From the NCBI GenBank assembly GCA_944368065.1, contig CALVWV010000023.1, positions 1 through 46,004 on the forward strand: 46,004 bases of DNA, read 5' to 3'. This stretch comes from an uncultured Clostridia bacterium (GTDB lineage Bacteria > Bacillota > Clostridia > Christensenellales > Borkfalkiaceae). This document shows, one piece after another, positions 8,662 to 16,160 of the stretch; within the stretch, counting starts at the first letter, position 1; each line of letters begins with the position of its first letter. The notes beneath the pieces were generated by a model. It searched no databases and was not told where the DNA came from. It saw nothing but the letters and a program-made list of their open reading frames with translations. Position numbers and translations under genes: made by a program.

Positions 8662-9906
8662 ATGAAAAAAACAGGCAAAATTATTGCAGTCGCAGCCGCA
8701 TGCGCGTGCATAGTCGGCGTTTCGGGCTGCGCCTCCTCCGTCAATCGCCTTTCGGTTGACAGCTACTGGTATATAGACAATTACGAGGGAATTCAGAGCA
8801 CTTCCATCGACCCCGAGGAAAACGGCCGCACTGCCGAGGTGCTTTTATACAATATAACTTTCGACGAGCAGTCGGGCGGAAACGGGTCATACCGCGTCAA
8901 TTACTTCACCGACGGCGAAGATTTTACCGGCGGGGAAAACCCTCACTACTACAAGACGACTTTTTACGCCACTTCATTCGACTGGAGCGACGGACGCGTT
9001 GCCGAAGCTTACAGGCTTGACGAGGCGGCGATAAATAACCTGCCCGAAAGCGACAGGGCGAGGTTTGACGGCACTTCGGAAGTTGTTTACGTTTTTGAAA
9101 CGGAACTCAAAATAAGCGGCGAATATATTTTCGGCAAAGGCGAAGCTACCGGTAACAATACCGTTGAATTCAGCGATTACATGAACACGGTGAGCTACTT
9201 CCGCTCGGCGCGCAACGGACTTGTGCCCGTTTACAGCAGGCAGGAAGTTCACACCACTTCCCCCAACGGAATGGTTGCGGGCTCGGCAGATACAATGTGC
9301 AAGGAAATTGAGTACGTGTACGAAGTTTCTTACAACTTTGAATGCACCGAAGCCACCTACTCATACGCTGAAAAAGGTGAAAACGGCCAGTACGGCAAAA
9401 AGGTTATGCACACCGCGGACAAGCTTGAAAATTCAAGCTACACCCTGTTCGACAACAACACGCTTTACCAGGTTATGCGCGGCATGAGCTTTTCCGATAC
9501 GTTCAGCGCGGGAGTAAGCCTTTTCTCGGCGGCGGACCTCGGCATAGTCAATGTAAGCATTGCAGGCGGCGCGCGTTCGGAGCTGGACGGCAAAGACGAC
9601 GCCGATATAGTAAGCGCGCTTACAGCAGCTTACGGTGAGCCTGAAAAACCTGAAAACGCCGAAAGCGAAGAAGGCGGGGAAGGCGAGGAAGTCAACCATA
9701 GCTACATCTACTACAACCCCGTTTCAATCAAAAATGCAAACGGCAAGGGCGTTACGCGTACGGCATGGTTTGCCTCCGTCGACGACGAAGACGACAACAC
9801 TTACCGCGCGACAATGCTTTACCTCAACCAGCCCTTAAGCTACGGCCTCGGCAACTGGGAGTTCAGGCTTGCAGAAGTTGTAAGCGTTTTAGGCGAACTC
9901 GCGTAA
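8662..9906 (+). CDS. Lipoprotein, unknown function
   Basis: This 414-residue protein has a classic lipoprotein signal peptide (MKKTGK, a hydrophobic core, then the lipobox VSGC with Cys23), so it should be anchored on the outer face of the membrane. The mature region is acidic and rich in Tyr, Asn, Ser and aromatic beta-strand patterns; near residues 329-345 there is a Glu/Gly-rich low-complexity linker (EKPENAESEEGGEGEE). No catalytic motif or known domain is recognised. It is a single-gene unit: its own promoter lies upstream, divergent from addB, and a terminator follows at 9922. The ATG is preceded by an A/C-rich leader without an evident ribosome site. Confidence 0.75.
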   Translation: MKKTGKIIAVAAACACIVGVSGCASSVNRLSVDSYWYIDNYEGIQSTSIDPEENGRTAEVLLYNITFDEQSGGNGSYRVNYFTDGEDFTGGENPHYYKTTFYATSFDWSDGRVAEAYRLDEAAINNLPESDRARFDGTSEVVYVFETELKISGEYIFGKGEATGNNTVEFSDYMNTVSYFRSARNGLVPVYSRQEVHTTSPNGMVAGSADTMCKEIEYVYEVSYNFECTEATYSYAEKGENGQYGKKVMHTADKLENSSYTLFDNNTLYQVMRGMSFSDTFSAGVSLFSAADLGIVNVSIAGGARSELDGKDDADIVSALTAAYGEPEKPENAESEEGGEGEEVNHSYIYYNPVSIKNANGKGVTRTAWFASVDDEDDNTYRATMLYLNQPLSYGLGNWEFRLAEVVSVLGELA

Positions 9907-9921
9907 GACTTTATAAATATT

Positions 9922-9952
9922 GCGGACGGCATTTTTGCCGTCCGCTTTTTTT
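9922..9952 (+). terminator. Intrinsic terminator of the lipoprotein gene
   Basis: A 10-bp stem (GCGGACGGCA, 9922-9931, with its complement at 9936-9945) has a TTTT loop and is followed by seven T residues. Confidence 0.9.
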
Positions 9953-9972
9953 CCGGCTTGATTCTGCCATAT

Positions 9973-10056
9973 AAAAAGCCGCGCCGCCGCGCAGCTTCAT
10001 GCACCGATTATATAACTTGCGCCGCCGCGCAGAATATCTGCGCGGCGGCGCTTTTT
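9973..10056. terminator. Three-armed terminator with a duplicated left arm
   Basis: The 14-base arm GCGCCGCCGCGCAG occurs twice, at 9981-9994 and 10019-10032. Its single complement is at 10038-10051, followed by TTTTT. The near pair forms a 15-bp stem with a 3-nt loop. The distal arm is preceded by AAAAA, so a longer alternative hairpin would give a T tract to reverse-strand transcripts leaving the dehydrogenase gene. Confidence 0.75.
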
Positions 10057-10074
10057 AATTTATGATTTTATAAT

Positions 10075-11070
10075 TTATTTCGTAACCACATTCTGCGGCT
10101 CGCCGCGCATAAACGCGGCAAGGTTGTCCGCCACTATATCCACAAGGCGGGCGCGCGTCTCCTGCGGGCACCACGCAACGTGCGGAGTTATAATGCAGTT
10201 CTTCGCCTTAAGAAGGGGATTGTCCTCCTCCATCGGCTCGCGCGTGAGGACGTCGAGGCAGGCGCCCCTTATCCTCCCTTCGTTCAGCGCCGCGGCAAGC
10301 GCGCCTTCATCTATAAGTCCGCCGCGCGCCGTATTTATTATCATTGCCGAAGGCTTCATCAAAGAAAGCGTGCGCGCGTTTACTATTCCCGCCGTCTGTC
10401 CGTTCAGCGGGCAGTGGAAAGAAAGATAGTCGCTACGTCTGAAAATCTCCTCTTCGCCAACAAGCTGATATGGGCAGTCTGAAGGCACGGTGCGCGTATG
10501 CACTATAACATTCATGCCGAACGCCGCGGCGACGCGCGCCACGGCTTTGCCTATGTTGCCGTAGCCGTACACGCCGAACGTTTTGCCTGATATTTCGCGC
10601 ATAGTCCACGGCATATAGCAGAACGTTTTGCTTTTTACCCAGTCGCCCGCGGCGACCGAAGCCGCATATTTGTTAGTATTCCCCTCCGCCATAAGAAGAA
10701 GGGCGAACACGTGCTGGCAGACGGCGTCGGTAGAGTATCCTGGAACGTTGCAGAGCGTTATGCCGCATTCTTCAAGCGCGGGGATATCTATATTGTTGTA
10801 ACCGGTGGAAAACGTTCCCACATATTTAAGATTTTTGCAGGTTTCAACCAGCCCGCGCGTAACTTCAGCTTTGTTAACAAGCAGAGCGTCGGCATCCTTT
10901 GCGGCATTTATAAGTTCGGAAGGCGAAAGGACGTCGTAAAAGGTTGTTTCGCCGAGCTCCTCTATGCGCGAAAAATTGATATCGCCGACAGACACCGTGC
11001 ATCTGTCTACAGCGACTATACGGAATTTTTTGCCGCACTTTTCTGCGCCTGAATGAGTTGTTTCGGGCAT
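10075..11070 (-). CDS. D-isomer-specific 2-hydroxyacid dehydrogenase
   Basis: This 331-residue oxidoreductase reduces 2-keto acids to D-2-hydroxy acids (glycerate/hydroxypyruvate or lactate type). The Rossmann motif GYGNIG is at 169-174. The catalytic Arg249 (NTARGG), Glu278 (LTREPM) and His297 (TPHVAW) are all present. After the second Rossmann strand the sequence is VIVHTRT (about 188-194) with no acidic residue at the usual NAD-ribose position, so NADP(H) use is possible. Substrate is uncertain; glycerate dehydrogenase is the closest guess. A GGGAGG site lies 5 nt before the ATG, embedded in a GGCATATATGCC palindrome (11066-11077). It is 14 bp after the YjbR-type gene, so probably co-transcribed. 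Confidence 0.88.
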   Translation of the reverse strand: MPETTHSGAEKCGKKFRIVAVDRCTVSVGDINFSRIEELGETTFYDVLSPSELINAAKDADALLVNKAEVTRGLVETCKNLKYVGTFSTGYNNIDIPALEECGITLCNVPGYSTDAVCQHVFALLLMAEGNTNKYAASVAAGDWVKSKTFCYMPWTMREISGKTFGVYGYGNIGKAVARVAAAFGMNVIVHTRTVPSDCPYQLVGEEEIFRRSDYLSFHCPLNGQTAGIVNARTLSLMKPSAMIINTARGGLIDEGALAAALNEGRIRGACLDVLTREPMEEDNPLLKAKNCIITPHVAWCPQETRARLVDIVADNLAAFMRGEPQNVVTK

Positions 11071-11084
11071 ATATGCCTCCCTTT

Positions 11085-11501
11085 TCAGATTTTATCTGCC
11101 TTTTCCGCCGTTATGTCATAGCTTAAGGCAATAAGCTGCTTTATCTGCCCGTCGTCCGCGTCAGACTCAGGCAGAACGGAAATCCAGTGTTTTTTGTTCA
11201 TATGGTACGCGGGCAGCACGCCGATAAAATTCTGCTGAAGTATGTACGACAGCGCGGGCTCGCACTTCAAATTGAGCACGAATACCCTTTCACTTCCGCC
11301 GAGAAGTTCTTCAAGCTTCTGCTTTTTCTGCTCCCCGCAGTCTTTTAAAAGGCTTTTTGCGGGCGCGGACAGATATATGCCGAACCATTTTTTGCTTGCG
11401 GCATGGCGGAGAACAAAAGTTTCAAAGTCGTTTTCAAACGGATAATCGTATTTCGCGCCGCCTAAAGAAAGCGTAAAATTTTTAATCTCTTCAACGTTCA
11501 T
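11085..11501 (-). CDS. MmcQ/YjbR-family protein
   Basis: This 138-residue protein, read from the ATG at 11499-11501 (MNVEEIKNF), matches the MmcQ/YjbR small DNA-binding-like fold. It has an N-terminal helix, the KYDYPF segment and a FVLRH strand, a central KWFGIYL strand, LNLKCEPAL and a C-terminal KKHWISVLP segment. A longer TTG-initiated version reaching 11597 would add 32 residues made largely of the palindrome array and is rejected. The family role is unknown; its members are often stress- or redox-associated. It lies between the 93-aa gene and the dehydrogenase on the same strand. The ribosome site is weak. Confidence 0.75.
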   Translation of the reverse strand: MNVEEIKNFTLSLGGAKYDYPFENDFETFVLRHAASKKWFGIYLSAPAKSLLKDCGEQKKQKLEELLGGSERVFVLNLKCEPALSYILQQNFIGVLPAYHMNKKHWISVLPESDADDGQIKQLIALSYDITAEKADKI

Positions 11502-11542
11502 AAGCGCACCGACTATAAATTGACCGCATACTATACCCAAAT

Positions 11543-11642
11543 CAACGCACTTTGCGCGATATCCGCCAACCAACGCATTTTGTGCGATATGCAACAATCA
11601 ACGCATTTTATGCGCTGCGCGCCGACAAACGCATTTTATGCG
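11543..11642. repeat. Array of four 16-bp palindrome-containing units at exact 28-bp spacing
   Basis: The core CAACGCATTTTATGCG or a close variant begins at 11543, 11571, 11599 and 11627, i.e. exactly every 28 bp. Units 3 and 4 contain the perfect inverted repeat CGCAT-TTT-ATGCG; units 1 and 2 carry substitutions (CACTTTGCGCG, CATTTTGTGCG). The 12 bp between cores are not conserved. Unit 4 contains the stop codon of the 93-aa gene (11636-11638). The array sits between two reverse-strand genes. It is not CRISPR-like, because repeat and gap are too short. Confidence 0.9.
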
Positions 11643-11917
11643 AGAAGGGTAAAACGGAAAAAGTCTGACCCGACAGGCGTTTCCCTTTCAAAGACGGCGG
11701 TATCGCCCTCCTTTTCCAGAACGTAGTAGTGCGGCGTCGCGCCCTCCATGAAGCGGAAGCACACCGCGCCGTCTATTATATCGTCTATTATGATGCGGAA
11801 AAAATTGAGTTTGAGAATTTCGTCCAGAATGTATTCGCCGACGGCGGCTTCCATTACCTGCGTTCCGCCGTACTCAATGCCTTCGGACTCCGATATTGCT
11901 TCTATTTTAAGTTTCAT
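11636..11917 (-). CDS. Small conserved-looking protein, unknown function (93 aa)
   Basis: This 93-residue acidic protein starts MKLKIEAISESEGIEYGG and ends FFRFTLLA. Alternating strands (KIEAI, FFRIIIDDII, AVCFRF, HYYVLEKEGDTAVFERE) suggest an all-beta or alpha/beta domain; no cysteines cluster and there is no signal peptide or membrane helix. I do not recognise a family. The reading frame is supported by an upstream promoter, by its stop falling in the repeat array, and by the absence of any better gene on the other strand. The -10 box ends 6 nt before the ATG and there is no ribosome site, so translation may be leaderless. It could be transcribed together with the YjbR-type gene. Confidence 0.6.
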   Translation of the reverse strand: MKLKIEAISESEGIEYGGTQVMEAAVGEYILDEILKLNFFRIIIDDIIDGAVCFRFMEGATPHYYVLEKEGDTAVFERETPVGSDFFRFTLLA

Positions 11918-11923
11918 GGATAT

Positions 11924-11952
11924 ATTTTACCACTGCCGCGGACGCATTGCAA
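11924..11952 (-). promoter_or_regulatory. Promoter of the 93-aa gene
   Basis: On the reverse strand TTGCAA (11947-11952), a 17-bp spacer and TAAAAT (11924-11929), with TGG directly before the -10 (extended -10). The predicted start of transcription coincides with the ATG at 11915-11917. Confidence 0.65.
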
Positions 11953-12005
11953 CATATACGCGGAAATTGCGCGGGCGGCGTTTAAAAAATTTTACAATCT
12001 TGTTA

Positions 12006-12034
12006 TGTACAAAACGCGATTGAGGTGTTATAAT
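12006..12034 (+). promoter_or_regulatory. Promoter of the KDG-kinase-like gene
   Basis: TGTACA (12006-12011), 17 bp, TATAAT (12029-12034). The -10 overlaps the in-frame ATG at 12033, which rules that codon out as the start. AGGAGG at 12056-12061 serves the ATG at 12069. Confidence 0.7.
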
Positions 12035-12068
12035 GAAGAAAAACGACATCCGCACAGGAGGATATCAG

Positions 12069-13103
12069 ATGGAAAACAAATTCGGAGTGCGCTTTATGGC
12101 GTTGGGCGAACTGCTTTTAAGGCTTGCGCCGCCCAACTACGAAAAGATACGCATGACCAACTCTTTTACGGCGACATACGGCGGAGCGGAAGCCAACGTA
12201 GCCGTAGGTCTTGCAAACATGGGCATAGACTCTTCTTACTTTACCGTAGTACCTGAAAGTTCGATAGGCAAAGCCGCTATAAGGTACATACGCGCCAACG
12301 ACGTGCACTGCTCGCCCTGCGTATACTCCGAAAGCGGACGCATGGGACTTTATTATCTGGAAGAAGGCTTCGGCGTGCGTGCATCAAAAGTCACATACGA
12401 CAGGGAAAATTCGGCTTTCGCAACTTACGATTATTCAAAAATCGACCTTAAGGAAAAGTTTAAAAATTACACGTGGTTGCATACGTGCGGAATAACCCCC
12501 GCCCTTTCAAAAAACTGCCGCGACCTTACCCTTAACGCTCTGAAGGCGGCAAAAGAACTCGGGCTTACCGTAAGCTTTGACTGCAACTTCAGAAGCGCTT
12601 TGTGGGGTTTCCAGGAGGCGCGCGACTGCCTGACCGAATACATGCCCTACATTGACGTGCTTATAGGAATAGAACCGATTAACCTGCCCGGACCCGACGG
12701 CAAAGACATGAAAGACGGCATGAGCATGACCCCTACCTTCGACGAACAGGACAGAATTTTCAAAGAACTGCACAAGAGGTGGAACTTCAAGGCTATAGGC
12801 AGAACGGTGCGCTTCGTGCATTCGGGCAGCGAAAATTCGCTCAAAGCATTTTTGTGGTACGACGGAAAAACTTACGAAAGCAAGACCTTCCGCTTTACCA
12901 TACTCGACCGCGTAGGCGGCGGCGACGCGTTTGCGAGCGGACTTTTCTACGCAATGATGGCGGGCATGGAGCCGCAGGATATTGTAAACTTTGCCGTGGC
13001 AAGTTCGGTTATGAAGCACACCATTCACGGAGACTTCAACATCACCGACGACATTGACTCCATATTAAAACTCATGAACCAGGATTTTGAAATACGCAGA
13101 TAA
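12069..13103 (+). CDS. kdgK: PfkB-family sugar kinase, probable 2-keto-3-deoxygluconate kinase
   Basis: This 344-residue cytoplasmic kinase has the PfkB fold: an N-terminal FMALGELLLRL strand, the GGAEANVAVGLANMG signature that contacts the sugar, and the C-terminal DRVGGGDAFASGL signature holding the catalytic Asp (GGGDAF replaces the usual GAGDAF). The N-terminal LLLRLAPP segment and the YYLEEG region resemble 2-keto-3-deoxygluconate kinases. These make KDPG, the last step before aldol cleavage in hexuronate catabolism; the uxuA cluster at 33.8-40.9 kb would supply the substrate. The start at 12069 is set by AGGAGG with 7-nt spacing and by the overlapping -10 upstream. It is a single-gene unit. 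Specificity within PfkB is inferred. Confidence 0.8.
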   Translation: MENKFGVRFMALGELLLRLAPPNYEKIRMTNSFTATYGGAEANVAVGLANMGIDSSYFTVVPESSIGKAAIRYIRANDVHCSPCVYSESGRMGLYYLEEGFGVRASKVTYDRENSAFATYDYSKIDLKEKFKNYTWLHTCGITPALSKNCRDLTLNALKAAKELGLTVSFDCNFRSALWGFQEARDCLTEYMPYIDVLIGIEPINLPGPDGKDMKDGMSMTPTFDEQDRIFKELHKRWNFKAIGRTVRFVHSGSENSLKAFLWYDGKTYESKTFRFTILDRVGGGDAFASGLFYAMMAGMEPQDIVNFAVASSVMKHTIHGDFNITDDIDSILKLMNQDFEIRR

Positions 13104-13104
13104 A

Positions 13105-13146
13105 AATAAAAGGCTTGGCGCAGTAAAACGCGGCAAGCCTTTTATT
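13105..13146 (+). terminator. Terminator of the kinase gene
   Basis: A 13-bp stem (arms 13105-13117 and 13134-13146, AATAAAAGGCTTG with its complement) has a 16-nt loop that includes a small GCG/CGC pairing. It lies directly after the stop codon and ends TTTTATT. Confidence 0.8.
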
Positions 13147-13155
13147 ACCATTATT

Positions 13156-13190
13156 AAAAAGCCGCGGAAGGGTAACTTCCGCGGCTTTTG
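13156..13190. terminator. Terminator of hppA
   Basis: A 14-bp stem (AAAAGCCGCGGAAG, 13157-13170, with its complement at 13176-13189) has a 5-nt loop. The A run on the left becomes a T tract for reverse-strand transcripts leaving hppA. Confidence 0.85.
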
Positions 13191-13201
13191 ATTTGCCTTG
13201 T

Positions 13202-15373
13202 TTATGCCCAACCGAGCGCGCCGAACAGGTTATATTCGCTGAAGATTGCAACCATTACGAGCGATATGGTAGACATTATTTTAATAAGAATGTCGAGCGA
13301 AGGTCCTACGGTATCCTTGAGCGGGTCGCCAACCGTGTCGCCGACTACCGCAGCGTCGTGCGCGGGAGAGCCCTTGCCGCAGCCTTCAACGCCGCCGGAC
13401 TCTATGAACTTTTTGCCGTTATCCCACGCGCCGCCCGCGTTGCCCGTGTAGAGCGCGAGCATTATTGCGCTTATCGTTGCGCCTATAAGAAGTCCGCCTA
13501 CGAATTCAGCGCCGAACAGGAAGCCCGTAACCAGCGGGAAGAGTATCGAAATTATGCAGGGAAGGCGCATTTCTTTGAGCGCGCCGCGCGAAGAAATTTC
13601 TATGCACGACTTGTAGTCTGGCTTAGCTTCGCCCGTAAGTATTCCCTTTATTTCCCTGAACTGTCTGCGCACCTCTTCAACCATCTTGCGCGCAGCCTTT
13701 GCAACCGCTTCTATAAGCATGCCCGAGAACATGAACGGAAGCGCCGCGCCTACGAGCGCACCGCTCAGCGTGAGCGGGTTAACGAAGTTGAGGATAAGGT
13801 CCTCTCCCTCGGGAAGATATGCGTAAAGATAAGATATCATCAGCGAGGTTGCCGCAAGCGCCGCAGAGCCTATGCAGAAGCCCTTGCCTATTGCCGCTGT
13901 CGTATTGCCCACACTGTCCAGCTTGTCGGTAATTTCGCGCACGCCGGCATCCAGCCCGCTCATTTCGGCTATGCCGCCCGCGTTGTCCGATATAGGACCG
14001 TAAGTATCTACGGATACGGTTGCCGCCACGAAGGAAAGCATGCCGATTGCCACGCAGGATATTCCGTAATATCCCGCAAGCGCATAAGAACCGAAGAGCG
14101 CTACCGCAAGCACGATTACGGGAAGCATGCAGCTTATCATGCCGTTTGCCATGCCCTCTGTAACGGTGAGCGCAGGGCCTTCCTTGGAAGCTTCGGCTAT
14201 CTTTTTTGTAGGTTTGAAGTCGTAGCTTGTGTAATATTCCGCTATGAAGCCTATCGCAATGCCCGCGACTATGCCGAGCAGCGAAGCCAGCCAGGGCGAG
14301 AACGCGCCCGCGCGGAAGGAAAGCGCTTCAAAGCTTGAAGAATCATTCCTGAACAGGAAATAACTGAGCAGACAGCCGAATACGACGGTAAGTCCCGCGG
14401 AAATCCACGTCGCCGCATTGAGCTCGCGGTGGGGTTTATCCGAAAGTTTCGGCTTGAAAAGTATGAACGCCAGACCGCCTACGCAGCCGATAAGTCCGCA
14501 TCCCGCAAGTATCATGGGGAAGAGCATGAGCTTGGTCAGAAGCTCGGGCGAGGCGTACAGATTGTGCATGAACTGTTCGCAGGCGAGAATTACGCCCGAA
14601 AGCATCGCGCCTACGTAGCTTTCAAGAAGGTCGCTGCCGAGACCTGCAACGTCGCCGACGTTGTCGCCTACGTTATCGGCAATAGTCGCGGGGTTGCGGG
14701 GGTCGTCTTCGGGAATGTGCTCTTCCGTTTTTCCTACGAGGTCGGCGCCCATGTCCGCAGCCTTGGTATATATGCCGCCGCCCACGCGGTTGAAAAGCGC
14801 TATGACCGAGCAGCCGAGCGCATAGCCCGAAAGCGTCATGGTAAAGCCTGCGGAAAGTCCGAGCCAGTTCTTTTCTTCGACGAGGTTGGCAACGTTTTCT
14901 ATCTGACCTGCCGCCATGCCGAAGATTAAATATACTATGAGCGCGCCGATGAGCGCGAAGCCCGCAACGCACAGTCCCATTACAGAGCCGCCCTTAAGCG
15001 CAACCTTGAGCGTTTTGCCGAGGTCGCCCGTCTCGCGCGCCTTGTTCGTCACGCGCACGTTTGCATAGGTAGCTATTTTTAGTCCTACCCAGCCCGCCGC
15101 GGCGCTCATGAATCCGCCCACGATAAAGGCTATCATTGTCTGCCAGCTGATAATCACGCCAAGCACTACGGCTATGACGGCGCATATTATGCCGACGATT
15201 TTAAGCTCATACCTGATGAACGCGTCCGCACCTATTCTGATTGAGCCTGCAATATCGCTCATCTTTTCGGTGCCCTCTTCCAGCTTTTTAACGCTGAAAT
15301 AGTTGAAGAACGCGTAGGAACATGCCAGCACGCCGGCGGCGGCGACAATAATCAGAAGTAGTTCCGGTCCCAT
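13202..15373 (-). CDS. hppA: Membrane-bound K+-dependent pyrophosphatase (ion-pumping)
   Basis: This 723-residue polytopic membrane protein (about 16 helices) couples PPi hydrolysis to Na+ and/or H+ export. The signature ADMGADLVGK is followed by EEHIPEDDPRNPATIADNVG and NVGDVAGLGSDLLESY, which carry the Mg-PPi ligands. GNTTAAIGKG has Ala where K+-independent enzymes have Lys, so it should need K+. Glu in SDLLESYV sits where Na+-pumping members keep it, pointing to Na+ or mixed Na+/H+ transport. The length matches bacterial members. A GGGGGA ribosome site precedes the ATG. It has its own promoter and terminator. In a fermenter it would recover energy from biosynthetic PPi. Confidence 0.95.
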   Translation of the reverse strand: MGPELLLIIVAAAGVLACSYAFFNYFSVKKLEEGTEKMSDIAGSIRIGADAFIRYELKIVGIICAVIAVVLGVIISWQTMIAFIVGGFMSAAAGWVGLKIATYANVRVTNKARETGDLGKTLKVALKGGSVMGLCVAGFALIGALIVYLIFGMAAGQIENVANLVEEKNWLGLSAGFTMTLSGYALGCSVIALFNRVGGGIYTKAADMGADLVGKTEEHIPEDDPRNPATIADNVGDNVGDVAGLGSDLLESYVGAMLSGVILACEQFMHNLYASPELLTKLMLFPMILAGCGLIGCVGGLAFILFKPKLSDKPHRELNAATWISAGLTVVFGCLLSYFLFRNDSSSFEALSFRAGAFSPWLASLLGIVAGIAIGFIAEYYTSYDFKPTKKIAEASKEGPALTVTEGMANGMISCMLPVIVLAVALFGSYALAGYYGISCVAIGMLSFVAATVSVDTYGPISDNAGGIAEMSGLDAGVREITDKLDSVGNTTAAIGKGFCIGSAALAATSLMISYLYAYLPEGEDLILNFVNPLTLSGALVGAALPFMFSGMLIEAVAKAARKMVEEVRRQFREIKGILTGEAKPDYKSCIEISSRGALKEMRLPCIISILFPLVTGFLFGAEFVGGLLIGATISAIMLALYTGNAGGAWDNGKKFIESGGVEGCGKGSPAHDAAVVGDTVGDPLKDTVGPSLDILIKIMSTISLVMVAIFSEYNLFGALGWA

Positions 15374-15442
15374 CTTAGTCCCCCGATAAATATAATAATT
15401 TTGTTAGCGAATAACAAAAAGTGAAAGTTACCCGCACTTCCT

Positions 15443-15471
15443 ATAGTATCATATGTTTTTGAATATTGCAA
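15443..15471 (-). promoter_or_regulatory. Promoter of hppA
   Basis: On the reverse strand TTGCAA (15466-15471), 17 bp, TACTAT (15443-15448) with TGA just before the -10. The leader is about 60 nt and ends in GGGGGA before the ATG. Confidence 0.65.
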
Positions 15472-15527
15472 TAGGCATATGAAAATTTATAGGATAATTT
15501 TATATCGATAAACGCTTTTAAGTTATG

Positions 15528-15556
15528 TTGCAAATGCAAGATTTCCCAGTTATAAT
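15528..15556 (+). promoter_or_regulatory. Upstream promoter (P1) of the HIT operon
   Basis: TTGCAA (15528-15533), 17 bp, TATAAT (15551-15556). Confidence 0.6.
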
Positions 15557-15582
15557 TGCAAAAACAAATTTTATTGCAGCTA

Positions 15583-15611
15583 TTGAATATTAAAAATTGC
15601 CGTGGTATAAT
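15583..15611 (+). promoter_or_regulatory. Downstream promoter (P2) of the HIT operon
   Basis: TTGAAT (15583-15588), 17 bp, TGG-TATAAT (box 15606-15611). Transcription would start near 15618, ahead of the AAAGGGGG ribosome site at 15631-15638. Confidence 0.65.
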
Positions 15612-15650
15612 ATTAAGGAAAATTCAAATCAAAGGGGGCAACTCACACTA

Positions 15651-16079
15651 ATGGAACACGCAAAAGACTGCACGTGCGGATACTGCATGCGCGGCGAACT
15701 TCTTGAAAAATTCGGCATTTACATATGCGACCTCGACGTAAGCACGCTCATACTTTTTAAAGAACAGAGCAAGCGCGGCAGGTGCATAGTGGCGTACAAA
15801 GACCACGTGAGCGAAATCGTGGACATATCCGACGACGAGCGCAACAGATTTTTTGCCGATGTGAACAGGGCGGCAAAAGCCATTCACAAAGTTTTCAAAC
15901 CCGACAAACTCAACTACGGCGCATACGGCGACACGGGCTGCCACCTCCATTTCCACCTCTGCCCCAAATACAAGGGCGGCGACGAGTGGGGCGGCGTTTT
16001 CCAGATGAACCCGCAGAAGACATTCCTTTCGGACGAAGAATACGCAGAAATGATAGAAAAAATCAAGGCTGCACTTTAA
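15651..16079 (+). CDS. HIT-family nucleotide-binding hydrolase
   Basis: This 142-residue protein has the histidine-triad motif HLHFHL (His98, His100, His102), the catalytic core of enzymes that cleave nucleoside phosphoramidates or dinucleoside polyphosphates. The N-terminal cysteines CTCGYC (7-12) lie where many HIT proteins have a zinc-binding CxxC. The start is the ATG at 15651. AAAGGGGG lies 12 nt upstream, and the in-frame upstream codons overlap the P2 promoter. It is 81 bp before the flavoprotein gene, with only a small hairpin between (GCGGC/GCCGC, 16124-16137), so the two probably form an operon. Substrate unknown. Confidence 0.88.
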   Translation: MEHAKDCTCGYCMRGELLEKFGIYICDLDVSTLILFKEQSKRGRCIVAYKDHVSEIVDISDDERNRFFADVNRAAKAIHKVFKPDKLNYGAYGDTGCHLHFHLCPKYKGGDEWGGVFQMNPQKTFLSDEEYAEMIEKIKAAL

Positions 16080-16160
16080 TAAGACAGAACTTTAATTTAA
16101 GGAAAAATAAAGAAAAATAAATTGCGGCGCACGCCGCGCGTATAGGGAGAAAATAGAAAA

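Noticed and set aside
11502-11597. Longer TTG-initiated version of the YjbR-type protein
   Set aside because: The extra 32 residues are encoded mainly by the palindrome array and do not fit the family's N-terminus.
11543-11642. CRISPR array
   Set aside because: Repeats of 16 bp with 12-bp gaps are too short, only four units exist, and there are no cas genes.
12033-12068. Earlier ATG for the KDG-kinase-like gene
   Set aside because: It overlaps the TATAAT box, and a strong AGGAGG precedes the ATG at 12069.
13193-14338. A 381-codon forward open frame opposite hppA
   Set aside because: hppA is unmistakable; the antisense product is rich in Arg, His and Tyr with no domain pattern.
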